DNA of 5,138 nt from positions 1 to 5,138 of the forward strand of contig JAUNIV010000209.1 in NCBI GenBank assembly GCA_030523385.1, written 5' to 3'. Source of the stretch: Bacteroidales bacterium (GTDB taxonomy: Bacteria; Bacteroidota; Bacteroidia; Bacteroidales; Bacteroidaceae). Made by a program: the position numbers and the translations under genes. The notes below the pieces were generated by a model. That model was given only the letters and a program-made list of their open reading frames with translations. It did no database searches and was not told the DNA's origin. Positions 1-5,110 of the stretch are shown here, one piece after another; the first letter of the stretch is position 1, and each line of letters begins with the position of its first letter.

Positions 1-54
1 GAGTTCCCCGAACAAGAACTGAAAAGCTATCGGGACAGAATATGGCATCTGTAA
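1..54 (+). CDS. C-terminal end of an unidentified plus-strand gene (partial)
   Basis: Frame 1 is open from the window edge to a TAA at 52-54 and encodes 17 residues, EFPEQELKSYRDRIWHL. The composition (charged, amphipathic, ordinary codons) looks like a real protein C-terminus, and the structured sequence that follows fits the end of a transcription unit. If real, this gene converges on the minus-strand operon that ends at 209. I do not recognise the family from so short a tail. A chance open frame of 17 codons is quite possible, so this call rests mainly on position and appearance. Confidence 0.35.
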   Translation, partial: EFPEQELKSYRDRIWHL

Positions 55-94
55 AAAGCTTCGCGATTTTCGGTATGTACTTTCCTTAGGATAC

Positions 95-132
95 AAAAAA
101 CGGGTTAATCTCCGCAAATTTGCGGAGATTAA
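95..132 (-). terminator. Probable intrinsic terminator of the nitroreductase-to-maf operon (perfect 28-bp palindrome plus T run)
   Basis: Positions 105-132 form a perfect palindrome whose half is TTAATCTCCGCAAA. In RNA this gives a stem of about 11 bp with an AAAUUU loop. Read on the minus strand, the hairpin is followed by CCCG and then six T (100-95), which resembles an intrinsic terminator 77 nt after the maf stop codon. The 4-nt spacer before the T run weakens the call. On the plus strand no T run follows, so termination of the convergent gene is less supported. Confidence 0.5.
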
Positions 133-208
133 TGCATATAACCACCGCAAAATCGCTATTCCTTGTTGCATGAAATCATTCCTATCCGGAATTCATGGAG
201 GAACTTAA

Positions 209-790
209 CTACAACTTACCAAGTTCTTTATACAACCGCTGCACCGGAAGCCCCATGACATTGAAATAACTGCCCGATATGCGCTCTACCCCCACAAAGC
301 CTATCCATTCCTGGATGCCATAAGAACCGGCCTTATCCATCGGACGATAGTGCTGAACGTAGTAGCGTATCTCTTCATCGGTCAGCGTGGCGAAGGTGAC
401 ATCGCTCACCGTAGAGAAACCGCGCTGAAACTCCTGCGTGGTGAGGCACACACCCGTTATCACCTGATGCGTCTTGCCCGAAAGCGCACGAAGCATGCGA
501 CAGGCATCCTCCTCGTCTGTGGGCTTTCCCATCACCGTGCCATCTAACCAGACAATGGTGTCGGCTGTGATAATCAATTCATCGGGCTGCATGCACTCCC
601 TGTAGGCTGCCGCCTTTTCACGCGCTATATATAAAGGTATCTCCTCTCCCGTCAGCGTATCGGGATAGGTTTCCTCGATGCCGGGCAACGTCTTTACCTC
701 GTAATTGAGCCCCAACCCCGACAGCAACTCCTTGCGCCGGGGAGAATTGGATGCAAGGATGATTCTATATTTATTCAGATTTTCAAGCAT
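209..790 (-). CDS. maf: Maf-family nucleoside triphosphate pyrophosphatase (YhdE-like, predicted dTTP/UTP)
   Basis: Maf proteins hydrolyse nucleoside triphosphates, often non-canonical ones, to the monophosphate and pyrophosphate in the cytoplasm. They are linked to nucleotide-pool cleaning and septum inhibition. The 193-residue length is typical. The N-terminal signature ASNSPRRKELL lies at residues 13-23, the REKA segment at 57-60, and ITADTIV at 74-80 with the likely catalytic Asp77. GKPTDEEDA follows at 88-96 and SGKTHQVITGV at 104-114. The C-terminal AGSYGIQ (154-160) and YFNVMGLP (175-182) match the YhdE branch (dTTP, UTP and methylated pyrimidines) better than the YceF branch (7-methyl-GTP); this substrate call is inferred from family knowledge. 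The ATG lies 15 nt after the stop of the upstream phosphatase gene, with a purine-rich AAAGAAGAA before it. It is the last gene of the operon and ends in TAG. Confidence 0.95.
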   Translation of the reverse strand: MLENLNKYRIILASNSPRRKELLSGLGLNYEVKTLPGIEETYPDTLTGEEIPLYIAREKAAAYRECMQPDELIITADTIVWLDGTVMGKPTDEEDACRMLRALSGKTHQVITGVCLTTQEFQRGFSTVSDVTFATLTDEEIRYYVQHYRPMDKAGSYGIQEWIGFVGVERISGSYFNVMGLPVQRLYKELGKL

Positions 791-805
791 AGTCTATTCT
801 TCTTT

Positions 806-1324
806 TTACCAACCAAAGGCCCGTTCGTGAGCCATCCATTTTCCTTGTGCCTTCAGCACCTGTTCCACCACATCGCGACCGCAACCATAGCCTCCTTTGT
901 GGTGTGAGATATAGGTGCAAACCTCTTTTATCTCAGGTGCGGCATCGGCCGGACAGCAGGGCAAGCCGCAAAGGCGCAACACCTCATAGTCGGGTATGTC
1001 ATCGCCCATGTAGAGAATCTCTTCGTCCTTCAGCCCGTATTTTTCTTTCAGGTGGGCATACTCCTTCGTCTTGACGGCTGCACCGAGATAGACATCGCTG
1101 ATGCCCAATCCTTCGTAGCGCTTACGCACGGCTTCCGTCTTTCCACCCGTAATGATGGCTACATGCAGACCGCACTTCACGGCCAACTGCAATGCGTACC
1201 CGTCTTTGATATTGACCGAGCGCATGGGCTCGCCATTGGGATGCAGGTAGATGGTTTCTGCACTCAGCACTCCGTCCACGTCGAAGACCAGTGCCTTTAT
1301 CTTTTTCAAATCATAGTTTATCAT
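806..1324 (-). CDS. kdsC: HAD-superfamily phosphatase, predicted 3-deoxy-D-manno-octulosonate 8-phosphate phosphatase
   Basis: This enzyme is predicted to dephosphorylate KDO-8-phosphate to KDO in the cytoplasm, the step before CMP-KDO synthesis for the lipopolysaccharide core. At 172 residues it has the short, cap-less (C0) HAD form typical of KdsC, which acts as a tetramer. Motif I is FDVDGVL at 14-20 (nucleophile Asp15, acid/base Asp17), motif II has Thr59 in IITGGKT, motif III is probably Lys85, and motif IV is GDDIPD at 107-112. The C-terminal GGYGCGRDVVEQVL (144-157) matches the KdsC tail that reaches into a neighbouring active site. The related Bacteroides KDN-9-phosphate phosphatase has, as I recall it, TGEKT at motif II; here it is TGGKT, which favours KDO-8-P. 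The ATG overlaps the upstream stop by 4 nt (ATGA, 1321-1324), so translation is probably coupled. A GGAAA stretch serves as a weak ribosome binding site. Confidence 0.88.
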   Translation of the reverse strand: MINYDLKKIKALVFDVDGVLSAETIYLHPNGEPMRSVNIKDGYALQLAVKCGLHVAIITGGKTEAVRKRYEGLGISDVYLGAAVKTKEYAHLKEKYGLKDEEILYMGDDIPDYEVLRLCGLPCCPADAAPEIKEVCTYISHHKGGYGCGRDVVEQVLKAQGKWMAHERAFGW

Positions 1325-2094
1325 GGCTGTTTCCGGTTATAAATGCTTTTGCTTATTTTCTCGTATAGTTCGCGCAAGGCGGGTTCGTCGGCCAGCAGTT
1401 CCAAATGACGGTCCATCACATTCACATCCTGCCGCACTGCCGGACCTGTCTGTGCCTGCACTGGCGAGAGCCGATGCACCTTCTGTGCCGTCTCGTCCAC
1501 CAACGGGAGCATCACCTCGAAGGGAATGCCCTGTCCGGCAAGTATCTGCGCACTGAGCGCGTACATGTGATTGGCAAAGTTGCAGGCAAACACTGCGGCC
1601 AGATGCAGGTACTTGCGTTGTTCGGAATCGGCCCGATAGACCAACGGACTCAACCGTCCGGCCAGTTCGCGGAGTATTTGCCACTCTTCTTCGCCGGAGG
1701 CTTCTATGAAGAAAGGAACCGTGTGGAAATCTACCGGACGCTGCTTGCTGAATGTCTGCATGGGATAAAGCACACCGTAGCGCGGAAGCAATCCTTCCCA
1801 CAGGGTCATGGGGATGCTTCCTGCCGTATGTACAAACAAAGCGTCTTCCCTGCCCCGCACCAAGTCCGGAGCCAGAGCCTGCAAGGCCGTATCCTTCAAT
1901 GCCACGATATAGACATCGGCATCCTTACGGATGTCTTCCACCTCCGTGGTGTAGCCGGTCGACAATGTTGCTGCCAACTCCGATGCCGACTGCGCGGTGC
2001 GGCTATAGACCTGCACCACCAAGCATCCTGCATCCTGCAACGCTTTCCCCAAATGGGTGGCCACGTTGCCTGCACCTATCAGTACCACCCGCAT
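1321..2094 (-). CDS. Rossmann-like and DUF2520 domain protein (predicted NAD(P)-binding oxidoreductase of unknown substrate)
   Basis: The protein has 257 residues from the ATG at 2094. It opens with MRVVLIGAGNVATHLGKAL, a dinucleotide-binding Gly-Ala-Gly turn (residues 7-9) typical of Rossmann folds. The C-terminal half is all-helical and carries hallmarks of DUF2520: HLAAVFACNFANHMYAL, PLVDET and QTGPAVRQD. The layout resembles pyrroline-5-carboxylate reductase and ketopantoate reductase relatives, but the substrate is not established. The frame stays open to a GTG at 2115 that overlaps the nitroreductase stop, adding seven residues. I prefer the ATG because an AGGAG lies 8 nt before it and the beta strand that starts a Rossmann fold normally begins at the N-terminus. 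Its stop overlaps the kdsC start by 4 nt. It is the second gene of the operon. The family call is firm; any reaction is inference. Confidence 0.88.
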   Translation of the reverse strand: MRVVLIGAGNVATHLGKALQDAGCLVVQVYSRTAQSASELAATLSTGYTTEVEDIRKDADVYIVALKDTALQALAPDLVRGREDALFVHTAGSIPMTLWEGLLPRYGVLYPMQTFSKQRPVDFHTVPFFIEASGEEEWQILRELAGRLSPLVYRADSEQRKYLHLAAVFACNFANHMYALSAQILAGQGIPFEVMLPLVDETAQKVHRLSPVQAQTGPAVRQDVNVMDRHLELLADEPALRELYEKISKSIYNRKQP

Positions 2095-2102
2095 AGGGTT
2101 AT

Positions 2103-2107
2103 CTCCT
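2103..2107 (-). promoter_or_regulatory. Ribosome binding site that decides the start of the DUF2520 gene
   Basis: The minus strand reads AGGAG here, followed by eight bases (ATAACCCT) and the ATG at 2094-2092. This is among the clearest Shine-Dalgarno matches in the window and supports the ATG over the in-frame GTG at 2115-2113, which would place this site inside the coding region. Confidence 0.65.
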
Positions 2108-2111
2108 GCCG

Positions 2112-2648
2112 TCACTTGCCGCCGTATTTATTGATATGTACTTTCTCCCATTGCAGATGGTCTTCATTGAAAGGCTTGCGTTCCATGCCCTTGTGGCCGA
2201 TGGCTATGATAGAAACGACTTGCAACTGCAAGGGTATATCGAGCACGCCGTGCACATATTCGCCGGAGGGCATACCATCAGCGGCATAACGTTCGCGCAC
2301 CTGTATCCAGCAGCTTCCCAGCCCCAAGTCTTCGGCTTGCAGCTGTATCATGATGGAGGCTATGGCGGCATCTTCTATCCATACATCGCTGGCCAGCGGG
2401 TCGGCCAAGACCACGATAGCCAAGGCTGCACCGGACAGGAATGCCGAACCCGACTCCTTGCAGTGGGCGAGTTTTTCCAGCGTTTCCTTGTCATCCACCA
2501 CCACAAACTGCCAGCAATTACTGCGTTTGGAAGAGGGAGCCATCAGGGCGGCTTTCAGCAGTGCCACCACTTCTTCCTGTGTCAATTCTTCCTCCGTGAA
2601 CTTACGCATGCTGCGTCTGCTCTTTATCAAATCACTAAACTTTTCCAT
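2112..2648 (-). CDS. FMN-dependent nitroreductase family protein
   Basis: This is a 178-residue cytoplasmic flavoprotein of the nitroreductase superfamily, whose members use NAD(P)H and FMN to reduce nitro compounds, quinones or other electron acceptors. The N-terminal RRSMRKF (11-17) is the usual FMN-phosphate contact. APSSKRSNCWQF (37-48) matches the conserved P-S-x-x-x-x-x-x-W-F region, and GLGSCWIQ (109-116) is the glycine-rich FMN segment near the C-terminal half. The IAIGHKGMERKP segment near the C-terminus is also typical. The length suits the short NfnB-like subgroup; the physiological substrate cannot be read from sequence. It is the first gene of the four-gene operon, with a TAnnTTTG promoter box 30 nt upstream of its ATG. 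Its TGA lies 17 nt before the preferred start of the DUF2520 gene. The ribosome binding site (AGAAGT) is weak, as is common in Bacteroidota. Confidence 0.93.
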   Translation of the reverse strand: MEKFSDLIKSRRSMRKFTEEELTQEEVVALLKAALMAPSSKRSNCWQFVVVDDKETLEKLAHCKESGSAFLSGAALAIVVLADPLASDVWIEDAAIASIMIQLQAEDLGLGSCWIQVRERYAADGMPSGEYVHGVLDIPLQLQVVSIIAIGHKGMERKPFNEDHLQWEKVHINKYGGK

Positions 2649-2677
2649 ACTTCTGTTGTGTTACTTCGTTTGGGAAA

Positions 2678-2685
2678 CAAAGGTA
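2678..2685 (-). promoter_or_regulatory. Bacteroidota-type -7 promoter box of the nitroreductase operon
   Basis: The minus strand reads TACCTTTG, an exact match to the TAnnTTTG -7 element of Bacteroides primary-sigma promoters. It sits 29 bases upstream of the nitroreductase ATG at 2648, giving a predicted leader of about 20-25 nt. I do not find a good TTTG -33 element at the usual spacing (about 19-21 bp); the bases there read AGTGTC. The position directly before an operon start makes the box credible. Confidence 0.55.
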
Positions 2686-2790
2686 ATAAAAGTTCATGAA
2701 AGACACTTCATCGTTTGCAAAAGACTTCGCAAAAACGGACAGATATGTTGATATAAGAAGTATGCCTACACCGCAAAAAAACAGTCTTCT

Positions 2791-2825
2791 TTAAGTGTGC
2801 TTAAGCTAAAGTTTGGCCAAACTTT
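2791..2825. repeat. 18-bp perfect palindrome with an adjacent small inverted repeat
   Basis: AAAGTTTGGCCAAACTTT at 2808-2825 is a perfect 18-bp palindrome. Directly to its left, TTAAG-TGTG-CTTAA (2791-2804) is a second inverted repeat with a 5-bp stem and 4-base loop. A run of seven A lies at 2774-2780, which reads as a T run on the minus strand, about ten bases past the second stem. This could be a dimeric regulator's binding site upstream of the nitroreductase operon, or a weak back-up terminator for leftward read-through. The sequence does not decide between these. Confidence 0.45.
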
Positions 2826-2900
2826 GAAAACCGAATATTCATAAAACACTGAAAACCAAGCAAAATCATTTCAGCCTTATATATAATATAAATAAGAAGA

Positions 2901-2946
2901 AGAAAAATAAAAGAAAACACTTCTTCTTCTTCCGAAGCAGAAGTGT
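2901..2946 (-). terminator. Intrinsic terminator for leftward transcription from the barrel-protein operon
   Basis: Positions 2917-2946 form a 30-base hairpin: an 8-bp outer stem (ACACTTCT with AGAAGTGT), one mismatch, a 4-bp inner stem, and a four-base loop. In the minus-strand transcript the loop is GGAA, a GNRA-type tetraloop. The hairpin is followed at once by a T-rich run (TTTTCTTTTATTTTTC, 2916-2901). This is the best terminator in the window. It lies 155 bases beyond the barrel gene's stop codon, leaving an unusually long 3' untranslated region. Confidence 0.8.
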
Positions 2947-3079
2947 AAAAGAAAGATGGTTTCTGAAGAGGATTTTGATAGTATCAAACCGGTGATTTGA
3001 TGCTTTAAAAAATTTTTTTCGTCCTTTAAAAAAAATTTTTGGTACGGTCAAAATTCCAAGAAGACACTTTGTTTTTGCA

Positions 3080-3087
3080 CAAAGGTA
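3080..3087 (-). promoter_or_regulatory. Promoter-like TAnnTTTG box just downstream of the barrel gene
   Basis: The minus strand reads TACCTTTG here, the same octamer as the box before the nitroreductase operon, 14 bases past the end of the barrel gene. No good -33 TTTG is seen at the normal spacing; the nearest candidate is TTTC with a 17-base gap. If active it would start a transcript near 3073-3075 that runs to the terminator at 2901-2946. An eight-base motif with four or five fixed positions can also occur by chance in an AT-rich gap. Confidence 0.3.
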
Positions 3088-3101
3088 TTTCCACACATTG
3101 A

Positions 3102-4340
3102 TCAGAAACTATATTTCAGCTTCATCCAAACTTCTGAATTACGGTCGTACATGGCAAACTGGCCGCTGTCGGCATGAAAGAGGTCGTAGCCAAGCACGGC
3201 GTGTATCTGGTCGGTCAGGGCATAGTCGACACTCAAACGGTTGTACACTCCACCGTTTGTAACGTCAATGTATGCGAATGTGGAAAGATTCAGCGTATTG
3301 TGCAATAAATCTTTGGAGATTCTTACAGTTGCCATGCCTGTATTGCGATAGGAGGAAATGTCCCGAAGACTGCCGCTGATGTATTTGTGCGAATACTGTA
3401 CGCCGAGCTGCCAGTCGTTGCCTGCATACCAGTCCATGCCGATGAGGGCATTGGTCGTGTTGCGTGTCGTAACCTCGGCTCCGACAATCGGTTCTTGGGC
3501 CTCGCCGAAATATTCCGCAGCCTCAGCACGCAGCACAAACTTACCGAACGGCACAGACAAGTCGGCACCGAGCATTGTCATGCGGCGGTATTCGCCCTCG
3601 CAGAGCAAAGAGCCGTCGGGAGCAAGTGTCTTGCGGAAAACCGGCATCTTGTTCCATGTGCGCAATGCGGAGACGCAAAAGTCCACTCCGCTGAGATAGG
3701 CTCCCACACGGCCGCCATACTCAATATTCTTAAACCGTTTGTCCGGTTGGTTCCCCATACTGATTGTGTATGGGATGTCAATTCCGGGCAAACTGACTGC
3801 CCACGGGTTCCGGCTGTCCACAGGCAGTTCATAGAAAGAACTGACAGGGATGACCACTGCTTCGGCGCTCCATTGGGGACGGGTGTATCTTACCCTTAGG
3901 GCATTTACGGGTATGCGTATGTCGTCATAGTCCTGAGCGAGGAACTCGGTGAAGTCCATCGGTGAAACGATGTCGGCGATGCGCACGGCATCGGCCACGC
4001 CCCACGTTATGATTTGCCGTCCGGCGCGTATGTCCCACCCCGAATGTCCGTAATAGAGATACGCCTCGCGCAGGAAGAATCCGCTCTGACTATCTATCAG
4101 ACTATTATACACGGCGTTGGCAGAAACGAACATGCCGGCATCGCCTTTCTCCAGTGTCAGCTCGCCGCGCACACGGCTGCGTGAAGACATCCAGTCGCCC
4201 GGCGATGAGGTGCGCAGGGCGTGGTAGGTATCGATAAAACCCTTCACGCCTACCTGCAACTGCCCCTCTTCCTCCTGCGCTGAGACAGGAAGAAGAGCAA
4301 GACAGAGCAAAGAAATGAGGAACAATCGTAGCAGTGTCAT
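3102..4340 (-). CDS. Predicted outer-membrane beta-barrel protein, DUF1302-like
   Basis: The 412-residue precursor starts with a signal peptide (hydrophobic residues 3-17, likely cleavage after VSA, residues 19-21, before QEEEG). The rest alternates polar and aromatic/aliphatic residues in short strands and ends in LKYSF, with the C-terminal Phe common in outer-membrane barrels. The segment FFLREAYLYYGHSGWDIRAGRQIITWGVADAVRIADIVSPMDF (88-130, written as one motif block with key residues Arg91, Glu92, Gly107-Arg108-Gln109, Trp113-Gly114, Asp117, Asp123 and Pro127-Met128-Asp129) resembles the DUF1302 signature of an arginine-glutamine strand, WG.aD and a DxxxPxD turn. The ATG overlaps the LolA-like gene stop by 4 nt (4337-4340), with GGAG 8 nt upstream inside that gene, so the two are probably translated together. 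The likely role is an outer-membrane partner in a transport route. Barrel localisation is well supported; DUF1302 membership is moderate and the substrate unknown. Confidence 0.8.
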   Translation of the reverse strand: MTLLRLFLISLLCLALLPVSAQEEEGQLQVGVKGFIDTYHALRTSSPGDWMSSRSRVRGELTLEKGDAGMFVSANAVYNSLIDSQSGFFLREAYLYYGHSGWDIRAGRQIITWGVADAVRIADIVSPMDFTEFLAQDYDDIRIPVNALRVRYTRPQWSAEAVVIPVSSFYELPVDSRNPWAVSLPGIDIPYTISMGNQPDKRFKNIEYGGRVGAYLSGVDFCVSALRTWNKMPVFRKTLAPDGSLLCEGEYRRMTMLGADLSVPFGKFVLRAEAAEYFGEAQEPIVGAEVTTRNTTNALIGMDWYAGNDWQLGVQYSHKYISGSLRDISSYRNTGMATVRISKDLLHNTLNLSTFAYIDVTNGGVYNRLSVDYALTDQIHAVLGYDLFHADSGQFAMYDRNSEVWMKLKYSF

Positions 4341-5110
4341 AGGCCTTTCTCCAATTTTGAGACCGTGAACATAGAGGCGTCCAGCTTCATGTCATACTTC
4401 GGATTCTTCATCACGATGACGGTCTTGTGTCCCGTCTGCACGTTCTCCATCACCATGCGGTGTTTGGTCCAGAATCCCTGCACTTTGCTAATCTCGGACA
4501 CCGTGAGCACACGGTGCAGCTTGTCCAGCTTGTCGTAGTATTCCACGCGGATGCCCGTCAGGCAGTCCTGCGCCACCCACGTCAGCTTGCGGCTGTAAAT
4601 CTCGCGCTTGTCCACGGGCACGGATTCCACCACCCAGCATTCCCGTCCGTCGCGCGTCTCCGTGCGCAGCAGTTTGTGAGTGTCCTCGTCGATATTCCGG
4701 TCGCCCATGTCATCGTATGTAAAGTCGGTTCCCATGAAGTAGTCGGTCTTTGATGATGAACCGCTGATGCGCCGTGTCTTCTTCATTGCGGGCAGATAGA
4801 GCCATTTGTCGTCATCCTTGCCTATCTCGTCATAGTCCCATGTGAGGAATCCTGTGCCTTTCACGTCGCCCGGATAGGTGAAATACATAATCTTCTTCGT
4901 GTCCTTGCCCACGTCCATAGCCCACGACTCCACCTTGCGTTCTCGCTTCGTGCCATTTTTCTTCACAAGCGTCAGTTCCATCTGCGCATAGCGAGTGTCG
5001 CCATCCGGACGGTCGTCCACTTTCTTCATTATGTCACGCCCTGTGAGCGTCTGTGCCTGCGCGGCCATAGCCACAAGCACCATCCCGAATACTAAAAATG
5101 CCTTTTTCAT
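4337..5110 (-). CDS. Periplasmic outer-membrane lipoprotein-sorting-like protein (LolA-like, PF17131 type)
   Basis: The 257-residue precursor has a signal peptide (MKKAFLVFGMVLVAMAAQA, likely cut before Gln20) without a lipobox Cys, so a soluble periplasmic protein is expected. The mature part fits the LolA_like family: a beta-rich fold with GTGFLTWDY (85-93), DKWLYLPAMKKTRRIS (101-116) and DYFMGTDFTYDDMG (123-136), all near family consensus. Proteins of this fold bind lipid or lipid-modified protein in a half-barrel; the true cargo of this subfamily is not established, so the product name should not be read as proof of LolA function. It is co-translated with the barrel gene (4-nt overlap). 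Only 28 AT-rich bases lie upstream in the window, with no strong Shine-Dalgarno match, so the promoter and any earlier operon gene are out of view. Family members often neighbour RND/MMPL permeases. Confidence 0.88.
   Translation of the reverse strand: MKKAFLVFGMVLVAMAAQAQTLTGRDIMKKVDDRPDGDTRYAQMELTLVKKNGTKRERKVESWAMDVGKDTKKIMYFTYPGDVKGTGFLTWDYDEIGKDDDKWLYLPAMKKTRRISGSSSKTDYFMGTDFTYDDMGDRNIDEDTHKLLRTETRDGRECWVVESVPVDKREIYSRKLTWVAQDCLTGIRVEYYDKLDKLHRVLTVSEISKVQGFWTKHRMVMENVQTGHKTVIVMKNPKYDMKLDASMFTVSKLEKGL

Larger units (their letters stand above)
2649..3101. other. Gene-free structured interval between two minus-strand operons
   Basis: This 453-base stretch is AT-rich and holds no convincing gene. 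From right to left (direction of transcription) it contains: a promoter-like TACCTTTG box at 3080-3087; two similar A-then-T tracts at 3003-3019 and 3024-3040; a three-part set of overlapping inverted repeats at 2974-3001; a strong intrinsic terminator at 2901-2946; an AT-rich stretch near 2880-2900; an 18-bp palindrome at 2808-2825 next to a small inverted repeat at 2791-2804; and the promoter box of the nitroreductase operon at 2678-2685. Confidence 0.8.

Noticed and set aside
1337..1801. A 154-codon minus-strand open frame in another frame of the DUF2520 gene
   Set aside because: It is Arg/Ser/Ala-rich and lies wholly inside the DUF2520 gene, whose frame carries clear conserved motifs.
1405..2289. 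A 294-codon plus-strand open frame antisense to the DUF2520 and nitroreductase genes
   Set aside because: It is rich in His, Cys, Arg and Gln with no recognisable domain, and it spans two well-supported genes on the other strand. It is explained by the codon bias of those genes.
2136..2751. Plus-strand open frames opposite the nitroreductase gene (2136-2699 and 2350-2751)
   Set aside because: Both are shadows of a gene with strong family motifs, have no family-like motifs themselves, and extend into the opposite-strand promoter region.
2866..3096. A 76-codon minus-strand open frame in the intergenic gap, starting MWKYLCAKTK
   Set aside because: It runs straight through the terminator and the A/T tracts, and its C-terminal part is Lys/Phe/Leu low complexity produced by homopolymer DNA. 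Its start overlaps the promoter-like box region and has no clear ribosome binding site.
3387..3899. A 170-codon plus-strand open frame opposite the barrel gene
   Set aside because: Composition is typical of an antisense shadow, with no signal peptide or motif; the minus strand encodes a signal-peptide barrel protein across the same bases.
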